Origin: Streptomyces sp. WAC05374
GTDB taxonomy: Bacteria; Actinomycetota; Actinomycetes; Streptomycetales; Streptomycetaceae
DNA: 64,000 nucleotides
NCBI RefSeq assembly: GCF_004353505.1
Contig: NZ_SMNQ01000009.1
Location: forward strand, 1-64,000
Reading direction: 5' to 3'
The translations under genes were made by a program, and so were the position numbers. A model generated the notes under the pieces. The model worked only from the letters and a program-made list of their open reading frames with translations, was not told the DNA's origin and ran no database searches. Numbering within the stretch: the first letter of the stretch is position 1; each line of letters begins with the position of its first letter. This document shows, piece by piece, positions 54,909-62,922 of this stretch.

Positions 54909-54926
54909 ACATCTGATGCCAGATGT
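54909..54926. promoter_or_regulatory. palindrome in the rbpA leader
   Basis: ACATCTG-ATGC-CAGATGT is a perfect inverted repeat with 7-bp arms. It lies between the housekeeping-type and sigma-R-type promoters, so it could be an operator or a transcript hairpin. Confidence 0.5.
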
Positions 54927-54989
54927 GACAAACCGGGCACTGGTGGGTACAAAAAGGGGCGGCACGACGGGCGACGCATGACCCGCAAC

Positions 54990-55016
54990 GGGAATCTTTA
55001 CCGCCGACCGGACGTT
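54990..55016 (+). promoter_or_regulatory. sigma-R promoter of rbpA
   Basis: GGGAAT (54990-54995), 18 bp, then GTT (55014-55016): the sigma-R consensus of S. coelicolor (GGGAAT-N18-GTT). rbpA is an established disulfide-stress (SigR) target. Confidence 0.82.
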
Positions 55017-55077
55017 GACCGGATGACGACGACAGCGACACCTGTCCTGTGGGCGACAAGCCCGGGAGGCACGATTC

Positions 55078-55452
55078 ATGAGTGAGCGAGCTCTTCGCGG
55101 CACGCGCCTCGTGGTGACCAGCTACGAGACCGACCGCGGCATCGATCTGGCCCCGCGCCAGGCGGTGGAGTACGCATGCGAGAAGGGGCATCGGTTCGAG
55201 ATGCCGTTCTCGGTCGAGGCGGAGATTCCGCCGGAGTGGGAGTGCAAGGTCTGCGGAAGCCAGGCACTCCTCGTTGACGGGGACGGCCCCGAGGAGAAGA
55301 AGGGCAAGCCGGCGCGTACGCACTGGGACATGCTCATGGAGCGGCGCACCCGCGAGGAGCTCGAGGAGGTGCTGGCCGAGAGGCTGGCGGTCCTTCGCTC
55401 CGGCGCCATGAACATCGCCGTGCATCCGCGCGACAGCCGGAAGTCCGCGTAA
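55078..55452 (+). CDS. rbpA: RNA polymerase-binding protein RbpA
   Basis: 124-aa actinobacterial transcription factor that binds RNA polymerase and principal sigma factors and raises open-complex formation; it also affects rifampicin tolerance. N-terminal tail (LRGTRLVVTSYETDRG), zinc-type core with Cys34, His38, Cys56 and Cys59, basic linker (EEKKGKPARTHWDML) and C-terminal sigma-interaction helix (TREELEEVLAERLAVL). Start ATG has GGGAGG at ideal spacing. The sigma-R promoter is 62 bp upstream; a strong terminator follows. Confidence 0.97.
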   Translation: MSERALRGTRLVVTSYETDRGIDLAPRQAVEYACEKGHRFEMPFSVEAEIPPEWECKVCGSQALLVDGDGPEEKKGKPARTHWDMLMERRTREELEEVLAERLAVLRSGAMNIAVHPRDSRKSA

Positions 55453-55479
55453 GCGCGCAGGCGCGAGCGCCACGAGCGT

Positions 55480-55528
55480 AAAGCCGCGGGGCGGCGGTAC
55501 ACCTGGTGTACCGCCGCCCCGCGGCTTT
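55480..55528. terminator. bidirectional terminator between rbpA and fxsA
   Basis: A perfect 24-bp inverted repeat (55480-55503 with 55505-55528) begins with AAAGCCGCGG and ends with CCGCGGCTTT, giving T-rich ends in both directions. It separates the convergent genes. Confidence 0.9.
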
Positions 55529-55581
55529 GCGCTGTCACTTCTCCGCTGCCGGGCCGGACCACGGGGCCCGGCCCGGAGGGC

Positions 55582-56127
55582 TCAGCGGGTCAGGGGCGGA
55601 TGGGGCTCGTCGTGGGCGCCCGGCCCCGGGGGCGTGTCGTGGCGGATGACCTCGCCCTGCACGACCTTGCCGTCCGGGCGGCGCATCCGCACCGTGGCCG
55701 GAATCCGCCGCTCCAGGGCCTTCTCGGCGTACCGCGCGGCCGCGGTGCGCACGGGCGGGAGGAGCAGCAGCAGGCCCGCGGCGTCGGAGATCAGGCCCGG
55801 CAGCATCAGCAGCAGTCCGCCGAGCATGAGAAAGCCGTTCCCGGTGCTCGCCCGGTCGGGCGCCGCGCCCGGTTCCTTCCGCTGTTCCTGCTGCTGGAGC
55901 GTCTCGGTCAGCGTACGGAAGGCCCGCCGGCCGGCGCGCTTGATCACCGCGGCACCGAGCACACCGCCACCGACGAGCAGGGCGAGGACGGCGAGCCCGC
56001 CGGCCTCGGCCGCCACGAGGGACAGCAGCCAGATCTCCAGCACCAGCCAGGCGGCGATGCCGAGCGGAACGAGCGTACGGGCGCGTGAGCGCTGTGTGCG
56101 GGTGGGAGGGGGCGGTGAGCCGGTCAT
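55582..56127 (-). CDS. FxsA-family membrane protein
   Basis: 181-aa FxsA-like protein. Hydrophobic helices at about 18-60 (LVPLGIAAWLVLEIWLLSLV and LAVLALLVGGGVLGAAVIKR) and 93-120 (GGLLLMLPGLISDAAGLLLL), the last being the family hallmark. FxsA was named for suppressing F-plasmid exclusion of phage T7; its normal role is unknown. ATG 56127 has GGGGGA upstream; ATG 56130 is adjacent. Confidence 0.9.
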   Translation of the reverse strand: MTGSPPPPTRTQRSRARTLVPLGIAAWLVLEIWLLSLVAAEAGGLAVLALLVGGGVLGAAVIKRAGRRAFRTLTETLQQQEQRKEPGAAPDRASTGNGFLMLGGLLLMLPGLISDAAGLLLLLPPVRTAAARYAEKALERRIPATVRMRRPDGKVVQGEVIRHDTPPGPGAHDEPHPPLTR

Positions 56128-56220
56128 CATGTCCCCCAGTGTGCCTGGGGCCGTGCCAGGACGGCGTAAAGGGCCGGCCGGGGGCGGGGCCGGTACGGGC
56201 CCCGGGACGGCCGGGGGCCG

Positions 56221-57000
56221 TCAGGGGCGCTCGTCCGAGGGCTTGCGCCCCAGCAGGCGGCCGGCCCGGGAGCCGACGCCCCACGCGGTGACCCGCCACA
56301 GGGCCTCCACGACGATGTCCCGGCTCATCTTGGAGTCGCCCAGCTCGCGCTCGACGAAGGTGATGGGCACCTCGACCACGTGGTACCCGGCGGCGACCGC
56401 GCGGCGGGCGAGGTCGACCTGGAAGCAGTACCCCTGGGACGCGACCTCGTCGAGTCCGAGGCCCTCCAGGGTCTCCTTGCGGAAGGCCCGGAATCCGCCG
56501 GTGACGTCCCGGATGGGCACGTCGAGGAGGAGGCGCGAGTAAGTGCTGCCGCCGCGGGAGAGGAACTCCCGGGACTTCGGCCAGTTCACCACCCGGCCGC
56601 CCGGCACCCAGCGCGAGCCGAGGACCAGGTCGGCGCCCTTGAGGGCGGTCAGCAGCCGGGGCAGCTCCTCGGGCTGGTGGGAGCCGTCGGCGTCCATCTC
56701 CACCAGGACGCCGTAATCGTGCTCGATGCCCCAGCGGAAGCCCGCCAGGTAGGCCGCTCCGAGCCCTTCCTTGCCCTTGCGGTGCAGGACGTGGACGTGG
56801 TCGTCCTCGGCGGCCAGCTCGTCGGCCAGCTTGCCGGTGCCGTCCGGGCTGTTGTCGTCGGCGACGAGGATGTGGGCGTCGGGCACGGCGGCGCGCACCC
56901 GGGACACGATCGGCTTGATGTTCTCGGCCTCGTTGTAGGTCGGGATGATCACCAAGGTTCTGCCGAGCGGGCCGTAGCGCCTCTGGCCACCGTCGTTCAC
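56221..57000 (-). CDS. ppm1: polyprenol phosphate mannosyltransferase Ppm1
   Basis: 259-aa GT2 dolichol/polyprenol-phosphate-mannose synthase. LVIIPTYNEAENI, ADDNSPDGTGKLADEL and MDADGSHQPEEL (DAD metal site) are typical; RDVTGGFRAFRKETL and the C-terminal KMSRDIVVEALWRVT complete the catalytic half. It makes polyprenol-P-mannose for O-mannosylation of exported proteins; in S. coelicolor the enzyme is needed for phiC31 infection and glycoprotein formation. No N-acyltransferase or TM fusion is present. GTG start after AAGGGG. Confidence 0.94.
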   Translation of the reverse strand: MNDGGQRRYGPLGRTLVIIPTYNEAENIKPIVSRVRAAVPDAHILVADDNSPDGTGKLADELAAEDDHVHVLHRKGKEGLGAAYLAGFRWGIEHDYGVLVEMDADGSHQPEELPRLLTALKGADLVLGSRWVPGGRVVNWPKSREFLSRGGSTYSRLLLDVPIRDVTGGFRAFRKETLEGLGLDEVASQGYCFQVDLARRAVAAGYHVVEVPITFVERELGDSKMSRDIVVEALWRVTAWGVGSRAGRLLGRKPSDERP

Positions 57001-57540
57001 TGCTGCCCCTTACGTCCGTACACGGATCACCACCATATCGAGCCCCTGGCGGGACGGGTCGCGGCGGCGGCTCGGAAGGGGGATCCGGCGGCCGGGAATC
57101 CGGCGGGCGCGAGTGGGGGCCCGACGTCCTTCGGGCCGACCTGGGGCCCGCTGGCTGCGGGTCGACCGAGAGCCGTTGTCTACTGAACGTCCGGGCCCCA
57201 CCCGGGTCGCACCTCCCCCGCGCTCCGGCGGAGCAGGGGGGACCCCCAGCCGGCGAAAACCTTCCCTCGCCCCCGAGGCGCGGGCGCTGGACCTGGCTCC
57301 CAGTGGTGGTGCGCCGGTGCGGCACACCACCCCATGGCCCAGCGGCGTTCGACGACTGCGTGGAGGCCGGCCGGTCGGACGTCCTGTGGTGGACCCGCCG
57401 AACCTACCCGCCGCCGACCGCTCGCTGTCAACACCCGCCCCACCTGCGGCGATTGACGGAAACAGCAGGTCAGAGGGGAAGATCCGCAGGTCGCGGACGA
57501 CCTTTCCGTGCCGGTGGCCGAGGCGCGGAATGTCCTTACG
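57001..57540. other. 540-bp non-coding stretch with GC hairpin
   Basis: No believable gene seen. A hairpin at about 57213-57242 (TCCCCC ... GGGGGGA enclosing GCTCC/GGAGC) is of the kind often found between Streptomyces genes and could terminate the minus-strand transcript. The rest of the gap has mixed composition; a small RNA or an unrecognised repeat cannot be excluded. Confidence 0.55.
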
Positions 57541-59166
57541 TCACTCGTTCGGTCGTACGAAGACGGTGCGTCCGGCGACGACGGTCCGCAGGCAGACCGG
57601 CAGGTCGGCGCCGGGGGTGAGGTCGGGCAGGCCGGGCGTGCCGGAGCGCGGGTCGGTGGACCAGCGGGCGACGCGGTCGTCGGGCGCCTGGACGACCAGC
57701 TCGCCGGTGCGCCAGACCGCGTAGTCGGCGGGCGCCCCGGGCACCAGGACGCCCGCGTCGTCCCGGCCGGTGGCCCGCCAGCCGCCCCGGGTGTGGGCCG
57801 TGAAGGCCGCCCGTACCGAGACGCGGTGCTCGGGGGTCCGGTGGAAGGCGGCGGCCCGGACGGTGCCCCAGGGGTCCAGTGGGGTGACGGGGCTGTCGGA
57901 GCCGAACGCCAGGGGCACGCCGGCGCGCAGCAGCGCCGCGTACGGGTTGAGCGTGCGGGCCCGCTCGGCTCCCAGGCGCCGGGCGTACATGCCGTCCTCG
58001 CCGCCCCAGGCGGCGTCGAAGGCGGGCTGGACGGAGGCGGTGAGGCCGAGCTCGGCGAAGGCGGCGATGGTCTCGGGGGTGAGCATCTCGGCGTGCTCGA
58101 TCCGGTGGCGGGCGGCACGCACGCGTGCCAGGCCGACCGTCTCGGCGGCCGCCCGTACGCCCTCGACGACCGTGCTGACGGCCGCGTCCCCGATGGCGTG
58201 GAAGCCCGCCTGGAGCCCGGCCTCCGTGCAGGCGGTGACGTGGGCGGCGACGGCGGCCGCGTCGAGGTGGGCGGTGCCGGTGTGGCCGGCGTCGGCGTAC
58301 GGCTCGTGCAGGCAGGCGGTGTGGGAGCCGAGGGAGCCGTCGACGAAGAGGTCGCCGGCGGCGCCCACCGCGCCCAGTTCGCGCACGCGCCGGGCGTCCT
58401 TCTCGCCCGCCACGGCCTCGGCCCAGTAGCCGACCACCCGGGGGCCGGGTTCCGCCGCGGCCAGTGCCAGCAGGGCGGTGAAGTCGTCCTCGTCGGAGAT
58501 CTCGGGGCCCGCGCACTCGTGGACGGTGCCGATGCCGAGGGAGGCGGCGCGGCGGAGCGCGGCGCGCTGGGCGGTCGCGCGCTGGGCGGGGGTGACCGCG
58601 GCGTGGGCGGCGGCCCGTACGGCGTGGTGCGCGGCGCCGGTGAGGGGCTGGTCGGGGTGGTACCCGGGCAGTGCGGTGACGCCGGGGACGAGGTCGAGCA
58701 GGGCGGTGGTGACGGCCGCGGAGTGGACGTCGACGCGCGGCAGGTAGAGCGGGCGGCCGCCGGTGGCCTCGTCGAGTTCGGTACGGGACGGGGGCCGCTG
58801 CTCCGGCCAGCGGGCGGCGTCCCAGCCCTGGCCGAGCAGGACCCGGTCGGCGGGTCGGGCGGCGGCGTGGGCCCGTACGCGCTCAAGGGCTTCGGGGAGC
58901 GTACGGGCGCCGGACAGGTCGAGGCCGGTGAGGGCGAGGCCGGTGGCCGTGGTGTGGACGTGCGCGTCGGTGAAGGCGGGGGTCACCAGGGCGCCTTCGA
59001 GGTCGATCACCTCGTCCACGCCGGAGGCGAAGGCGTCGGCCGCGCCCTCGGACCCCACCCAGGCGACGTGGCCGCGCTCGACGACCATCGCGGTGGCGAA
59101 GGGGTCGGCGGGGCTGTGGACGTCTCCACCGCGCAGGAGCACGGTGCGGTGTTCGCTCTCGGTCAT
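57541..59166 (-). CDS. amidohydrolase family protein (YtcJ-like)
   Basis: 541-aa metal-dependent hydrolase. Metal-ligand motif ALVTPAFTDAHVHT (HxH), GTVHECAGPEISDEDDF, GFHAIGDAAVSTVVEGV, RHRIEHAEMLTP and GSDSPVTPLDPWG follow the YtcJ order. Substrate unknown. It is the same size and family as the interrupted gene at 22451-24239, so two paralogues lie in the window. It follows an Lrp-type regulator by 22 bp on the same strand. Confidence 0.92.
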   Translation of the reverse strand: MTESEHRTVLLRGGDVHSPADPFATAMVVERGHVAWVGSEGAADAFASGVDEVIDLEGALVTPAFTDAHVHTTATGLALTGLDLSGARTLPEALERVRAHAAARPADRVLLGQGWDAARWPEQRPPSRTELDEATGGRPLYLPRVDVHSAAVTTALLDLVPGVTALPGYHPDQPLTGAAHHAVRAAAHAAVTPAQRATAQRAALRRAASLGIGTVHECAGPEISDEDDFTALLALAAAEPGPRVVGYWAEAVAGEKDARRVRELGAVGAAGDLFVDGSLGSHTACLHEPYADAGHTGTAHLDAAAVAAHVTACTEAGLQAGFHAIGDAAVSTVVEGVRAAAETVGLARVRAARHRIEHAEMLTPETIAAFAELGLTASVQPAFDAAWGGEDGMYARRLGAERARTLNPYAALLRAGVPLAFGSDSPVTPLDPWGTVRAAAFHRTPEHRVSVRAAFTAHTRGGWRATGRDDAGVLVPGAPADYAVWRTGELVVQAPDDRVARWSTDPRSGTPGLPDLTPGADLPVCLRTVVAGRTVFVRPNE

Positions 59167-59188
59167 GGTGACCAGCCTAGATACGCGG

Positions 59189-59629
59189 TCAGACGCGCGG
59201 TGGCCGGGCCTCGTACGGGGTGGACAGGACGACCGTCGTCCGGGTGGAGACGCCGGACTGCGAGCGGATGCGGGTGAGCAGGTGCTCGAGCTCCAGGGGG
59301 GTGGCCACCCGTACCTTCAGGATGTAGTTCTCGTCGCCGGCGACGCTGTGGCACGCCTCGATCTCGGCGATGTCGGCGAGCCGGTCCGCGATGTCGTCGG
59401 GGGCACTGGGGTCGAAGGGTTTGACCGAGATGAACGCGGTCAGCGGCAGCCCGACCGCCTCGGGGTCGACGACGGCGGCGTAGCCGCGGATGACTCCACG
59501 CTGCTCGAGGCGTCGGACGCGCTGATGCACCGCCGAGGTGGACAGGCCGGTGGCCTTGCCCAGGTCGGTGTAGCTCATGCGCCCGTCCTTGACGAGCAAC
59601 TCGACGATCTGACGATCCAGCTCCTCCAT
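59189..59629 (-). CDS. Lrp/AsnC-family regulator
   Basis: 146-aa regulator. N-terminal winged helix MEELDRQIVELLVKDGRMSY with LGKATGLSTSAVHQRVRRLEQRG, then a RAM domain for amino-acid binding (AFISVKPFDPSAPDDIADRL, ACHSVAGDENYILKVRV). These proteins form octamers on repeated sites. Candidate boxes lie 20-62 bp upstream of its ATG. It probably controls itself and the downstream amidohydrolase; the effector amino acid is unknown. Confidence 0.93.
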   Translation of the reverse strand: MEELDRQIVELLVKDGRMSYTDLGKATGLSTSAVHQRVRRLEQRGVIRGYAAVVDPEAVGLPLTAFISVKPFDPSAPDDIADRLADIAEIEACHSVAGDENYILKVRVATPLELEHLLTRIRSQSGVSTRTTVVLSTPYEARPPRV

Positions 59630-59648
59630 GCGGTCAACCTATTGCCCC

Positions 59649-59691
59649 AGGTGCCTCACGGCACAGCCGGAGGTGCCTCGCGGGGGCACCT
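59649..59691. promoter_or_regulatory. AGGTGCC boxes upstream of the Lrp gene
   Basis: AGGTGCC occurs at 59649-59655 and 59671-59677, and inverted (GGCACCT) at 59685-59691. The last pair forms a perfect inverted repeat with a 7-bp spacer. Multiple spaced boxes fit autoregulation by an octameric Lrp protein. Confidence 0.5.
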
Positions 59692-59833
59692 GCGGGCGGC
59701 ATGTGACGAAGACCACAGGTTTCGGGCCGGTGTCGTTCGTGACCGGATGGTTATTCGCGCGAGCGGAAGGGAATTGCTTGCTGTGGTCGAGGCCGCAAGA
59801 GCCTGGTCGGCCCACCCGAGGGGGAGATTCTCC

Positions 59834-60232
59834 ATGCAGGAGCCTGTTGATTCGGTCGCATCCCATGAGGACGACGAACTCGACACATATGACACTTTCG
59901 AGATGGTCCGGGTGATCTGCCCGGACTGCTCGCAGCCCATCGCGCTGCTGGCGGACGAGGACGTGCTGCCGGAGCACGCCCTGTGTCCCACGCCGTGGAA
60001 CCCGTTCGTGCTGACGGTGTGCACCGGCACCGGCCGGGCGGCGTCCGACGCGCGCCCCGCCGACGAGTCGCTGGAGCTCCAGGAGCAGGACACCGCCCTG
60101 CTGCTGACCCTGCCCCAGGGGCTCGACTGGCGTACGCAGCCCTTCTCGCACGTGGGCGGGCCCGGCTCGCGCCCCATCAAGGCGGCGCGCCCGGCCCAGC
60201 GCCGGATGCCGCCGATGCGGCGCGCCGCCTGA
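59834..60232 (+). CDS. conserved hypothetical protein with CxxC motif
   Basis: 132-aa protein. Acidic N-terminus (SHEDDELDTYDTFEM), one CxxC (VICPDCSQPIALL) and a second Cys pair further on (HALCPTPWNPFVLTVC), which could form a zinc ribbon. The C-terminus is basic (RPAQRRMPPMRRAA). GGGGGAG precedes the ATG. Function unknown; I regard it as a Streptomyces-type conserved protein by composition only. Its stop codon is part of the palindrome at 60229-60243. Confidence 0.8.
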   Translation: MQEPVDSVASHEDDELDTYDTFEMVRVICPDCSQPIALLADEDVLPEHALCPTPWNPFVLTVCTGTGRAASDARPADESLELQEQDTALLLTLPQGLDWRTQPFSHVGGPGSRPIKAARPAQRRMPPMRRAA

Positions 60233-60243
60233 CGTCACGTCAG
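60229..60243. promoter_or_regulatory. palindrome CTGACG-N3-CGTCAG between convergent genes
   Basis: CTGACG-TCA-CGTCAG has perfect 6-bp arms, the same type as those at 13150 and 62518. It spans both stop codons, so a regulatory role here is less obvious. Confidence 0.4.
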
Positions 60244-61343
60244 ACGCACTCGTCCCAGTAGCGGTCCTGCACCATCGCCGTGAGCGTGGCGTGGTGCAGG
60301 ATCGGACCGTCCGGGTCCTCGGGCACCTCCGCCTCGCCGAAGTGGACCTGGCGGTAGGTGACCCGGAGCATCACGATCGCGTGGCGCAGGGCCGCGTACA
60401 GGGTGTAGAAGTCCATGTCGCGGGGTGTGTGGCCGGTGAGTCCGGCATAGCGCCGCTCCACGGCGTCCCGGCGGAGGAAGCCCGGCAGACCCGGCTGCCC
60501 GAAGCTCACCGTCAGGTCCTGGAAGAACCGGTGCAGGTACACGGTCCAGCCCAGGTCGACCTCGCGCGGGGCGCAGCCCGCCATCTCCCAGTCGAGCACG
60601 GCGGCGGGTTCGAAGCCGTCGTAGACGATGTTGCCGATGCGGGCGTCGCCCCAGCTCAGCACGGCCGGGCCCTCGTCGGCGGGCCAGGTGGCCTCCAGTC
60701 GGTCGAAGGCCGCCTCGATCAGCGGTGAGCGCGGCAGCCCGTCGGTCACCCAGGCGTAGTAGGCGCGTTGGGCGTCGACGTGGCGGCGCAGCGGGCTGCC
60801 CGGCCCGGGCGGCAGCAGGAACTCCGCCTCGCCGGGCGGGAACCGGTCGTGGAGCCGGGCCAGTACGGAGACGGTGGCGGCCTCCAGGCGGGCGCGCTCG
60901 GCGTCGGTGGCGGCGTGCAGCCAGTTTCCCTCGTACGTGTAGGGCATGACGTCCGGCGGCACCCTCCCCTCGGCGCGGGCCATGACGAAGAAGGGCGCGC
61001 CGAGCGGCGCCGGGTCCCGCTCCAGCCACAGCACGCGCGGCACCGGGACGTCGGTGTGTTCGGCCACCAGGCGCATCACGCGGTACTGCCGCGCCATGTC
61101 GTAGACGGGGAAGATCGTGTACGCGGCCGGGTCGGCCGCCAGGCGCAGCGCGCACCCGCGTACGGGCGCGTCGGGGTGGTCGACGGTGAACAGGAGCGTC
61201 TCGCTGGACATGCCGTTGGAGGTGGGCACGGCGACGTCGGTGACGCGGGCGCCGGGCAGGCGGGTGCGGAGCCAGGCGGTGAGGCGGGCGGCCAGTTCCT
61301 CGGGGTCGCGGGTGGTGGTGCGGGGGCGTGGTGCCGTGGTCAT
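60240..61343 (-). CDS. APH-family phosphotransferase
   Basis: 367-aa aminoglycoside-phosphotransferase-like kinase, of the group often found beside acyl-CoA dehydrogenases (ACAD10-like). N-lobe VPTSNGMSSETLLFTV, catalytic loop LSWGDARIGNIVYDG (Asp and Asn, with WGD for HGD) and metal motif VLDWEMAGCAPREVDLGW. It likely phosphorylates a hydroxy-acyl or small alcohol substrate, not an antibiotic. GAGGAG precedes ATG 61343. It lies 37 bp after the 61381-62490 gene in one operon. Confidence 0.9.
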   Translation of the reverse strand: MTTAPRPRTTTRDPEELAARLTAWLRTRLPGARVTDVAVPTSNGMSSETLLFTVDHPDAPVRGCALRLAADPAAYTIFPVYDMARQYRVMRLVAEHTDVPVPRVLWLERDPAPLGAPFFVMARAEGRVPPDVMPYTYEGNWLHAATDAERARLEAATVSVLARLHDRFPPGEAEFLLPPGPGSPLRRHVDAQRAYYAWVTDGLPRSPLIEAAFDRLEATWPADEGPAVLSWGDARIGNIVYDGFEPAAVLDWEMAGCAPREVDLGWTVYLHRFFQDLTVSFGQPGLPGFLRRDAVERRYAGLTGHTPRDMDFYTLYAALRHAIVMLRVTYRQVHFGEAEVPEDPDGPILHHATLTAMVQDRYWDECV

Positions 61344-61380
61344 GGCGGTGCTCCTCGCGGGTCGGGCGGCGGGGCGCCGT

Positions 61381-62490
61381 TCAGTGGCCGGTGAAGCCGC
61401 TCGGGTCGTGGCGGCCGAAGCTGCCGTGCTCGAAGATGCCGTGGCCGGTGCGGCCGTCGAGGGTGAAGCGGGCGGCGTGGTCGGTGACGCCGTAGGCGGC
61501 CAGGGGGTGGGCGGCCGGGTCGGACAGGTCGTAGGCGCACCGGTCGGTCCAGCCCCTGCCCCGCCAGGTGCCGTGCTGCCAGTCGGTGGCGGGGGGATAG
61601 CCGGCGCCGAGGGCGAGCGGGGAGGAGGTGAGGATGTCGACGCCGATCTCCAGGGGCTTGCGGGCCGGGTCGGTGAGGTGGATGACGGCACGCTCGGGTT
61701 CGCGGGTGCCGGGGCGGTAGGTGATGTCGGTGCGGGGCCAGCCGAGCTGGGTGTCGCGGTGGCCGTCGCGCACCATCAGGGCCTCGTTGAGGGTGCGGTA
61801 CCCGTCGGCGTCCTCCTGGGCGATGACCATGACGAAGCGGTCGTCGAAGCGCATGGGTATCCAGAGCCAGTGGAAGCCCTCGGGGCGGAACTCGTCGGCG
61901 CGGCCCGCCTCTTCGCCGGGGATGGGGCGCACGCCCCAGCTCCGGTCGCGTGTTCCGGTCCACTCCCCCGCCGTGACGGGTATCTCCTCACCGGCGACCC
62001 GGATGACTCCGGTGCAGTGGCCGGCCTGGACGAAGCGGCGGCCTTCGAGGGTGAGCCGGCCGCCGCGCCGCTGGATGTGGTGGGGCTCCCAGACGGCCGG
62101 GAAGTCCGCGGTCCAGGTGAGGTCGTACGAGAACGAGTCCGGGTCGGCGGGGTCGGGGGCGCAGTGGAGGCCCAGTCGCCGCAGGGGCCGGTCGACGGTG
62201 ATGCGCAGCGGGCCGACGGAGAGGTCGAGGCGGTCGTCGGTGAGCGCGTCGGAGGCGCGGACGGCGCGCAGTCGGTCGCCGGTGCGGAGTGTGGCGTAGG
62301 CGTCGATGACCCCGGTGTTGGGGTAGACGCCGAGGCCGGCGATGAGCAGGGCGCGGCCGCGGTGGTCCAGGACGTGGAAGATGCAGCGGTCGTAGGCGTT
62401 GCGATCGCCGCTGACGTGGTGCTTCATCGACAGCGGTGCCTGGTGGACGGGGTACTCGTCGAGCGCGATCGGTCGGTCGTCGGACGACAC
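61381..62490 (-). CDS. unknown protein paired with the phosphotransferase (beta-rich)
   Basis: 369-aa soluble protein with many Trp, Gly and Asp residues and alternating beta-strand patterns (for example YDRCIFHVLDHRGRALLIAG, WTGTRDRSWGVRPIPG, FHWLWIPMRFDDRFVMVIAQ). WGVRP and the paired half-barrel look recall the lipocalin-like AttH/CrtC fold, which binds hydrophobic ligands, but I cannot prove it. GTG 62490 has a perfect GGAGG. It precedes the kinase in a two-gene operon behind the TGACG palindrome. Confidence 0.8.
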   Translation of the reverse strand: MSSDDRPIALDEYPVHQAPLSMKHHVSGDRNAYDRCIFHVLDHRGRALLIAGLGVYPNTGVIDAYATLRTGDRLRAVRASDALTDDRLDLSVGPLRITVDRPLRRLGLHCAPDPADPDSFSYDLTWTADFPAVWEPHHIQRRGGRLTLEGRRFVQAGHCTGVIRVAGEEIPVTAGEWTGTRDRSWGVRPIPGEEAGRADEFRPEGFHWLWIPMRFDDRFVMVIAQEDADGYRTLNEALMVRDGHRDTQLGWPRTDITYRPGTREPERAVIHLTDPARKPLEIGVDILTSSPLALGAGYPPATDWQHGTWRGRGWTDRCAYDLSDPAAHPLAAYGVTDHAARFTLDGRTGHGIFEHGSFGRHDPSGFTGH

Positions 62491-62517
62491 GCTGACCTCC
62501 GGTGACGGCAACGGAAT

Positions 62518-62532
62518 TTGACGGTACGTCAG
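62518..62532. promoter_or_regulatory. palindrome TTGACG-N3-CGTCAG upstream of the 62490 gene
   Basis: TGACG-GTA-CGTCA (62519-62531) is a perfect 5-bp-arm palindrome with the same core and spacing as the 13150 site, 28 bp before the GTG. It could be the operator of the two-gene operon. Confidence 0.5.
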
Positions 62533-62670
62533 CTCTCGTGCCGTGGCCAGACGCGCGCCGGCACCGGGGGGCGCGCGCCGCACCGGGGGCGCCCGGGGCC
62601 GGACGGGCACGAACTGGCGCCCGATTCCCGGGGGCGGTGACCAGGCGGGACCGCCCGGCGTTGGCCGGGC

Positions 62671-62922
62671 ATGAACGTGCCGCACCCGACGTACCCCGCG
62701 AGCGGCTACGGCGTGAGCCGCCCGGCCCCGGACACCGAAGAATCGGTTCCGCACTCCACTGATCCGCCCATCTACCGGGCCCTGGTCCGCCACTGGGCCG
62801 CCGGCGGCAGGACCGTGCCGGGCCGCCGCGACCAGGAGTGGACCAGGCTCACGGCGGCACCGGTGTGGGCGTTCGGCGGGGAGCTCAGCGGCTCTCGGGA
62901 CCCACGACGTGACGGGCGATGA
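62671..62922 (+). CDS. small hypothetical protein overlapping the dehydrogenase end
   Basis: 83-aa protein; the central part PPIYRALVRHWAAGGRTVPG with RRDQEWTRLTAAPVWAFGG reads like a real coding segment with balanced residues. It has no known domain. The ribosome site is weak and the last 38 bp overlap the 3' end of the convergent acyl-CoA dehydrogenase. Uncertain call. Confidence 0.45.
   Translation: MNVPHPTYPASGYGVSRPAPDTEESVPHSTDPPIYRALVRHWAAGGRTVPGRRDQEWTRLTAAPVWAFGGELSGSRDPRRDGR

Noticed and set aside
60240-61343. Aminoglycoside resistance kinase
   Set aside because: Only fold-level similarity; the sequence and setting fit the acyl-CoA-associated phosphotransferases.
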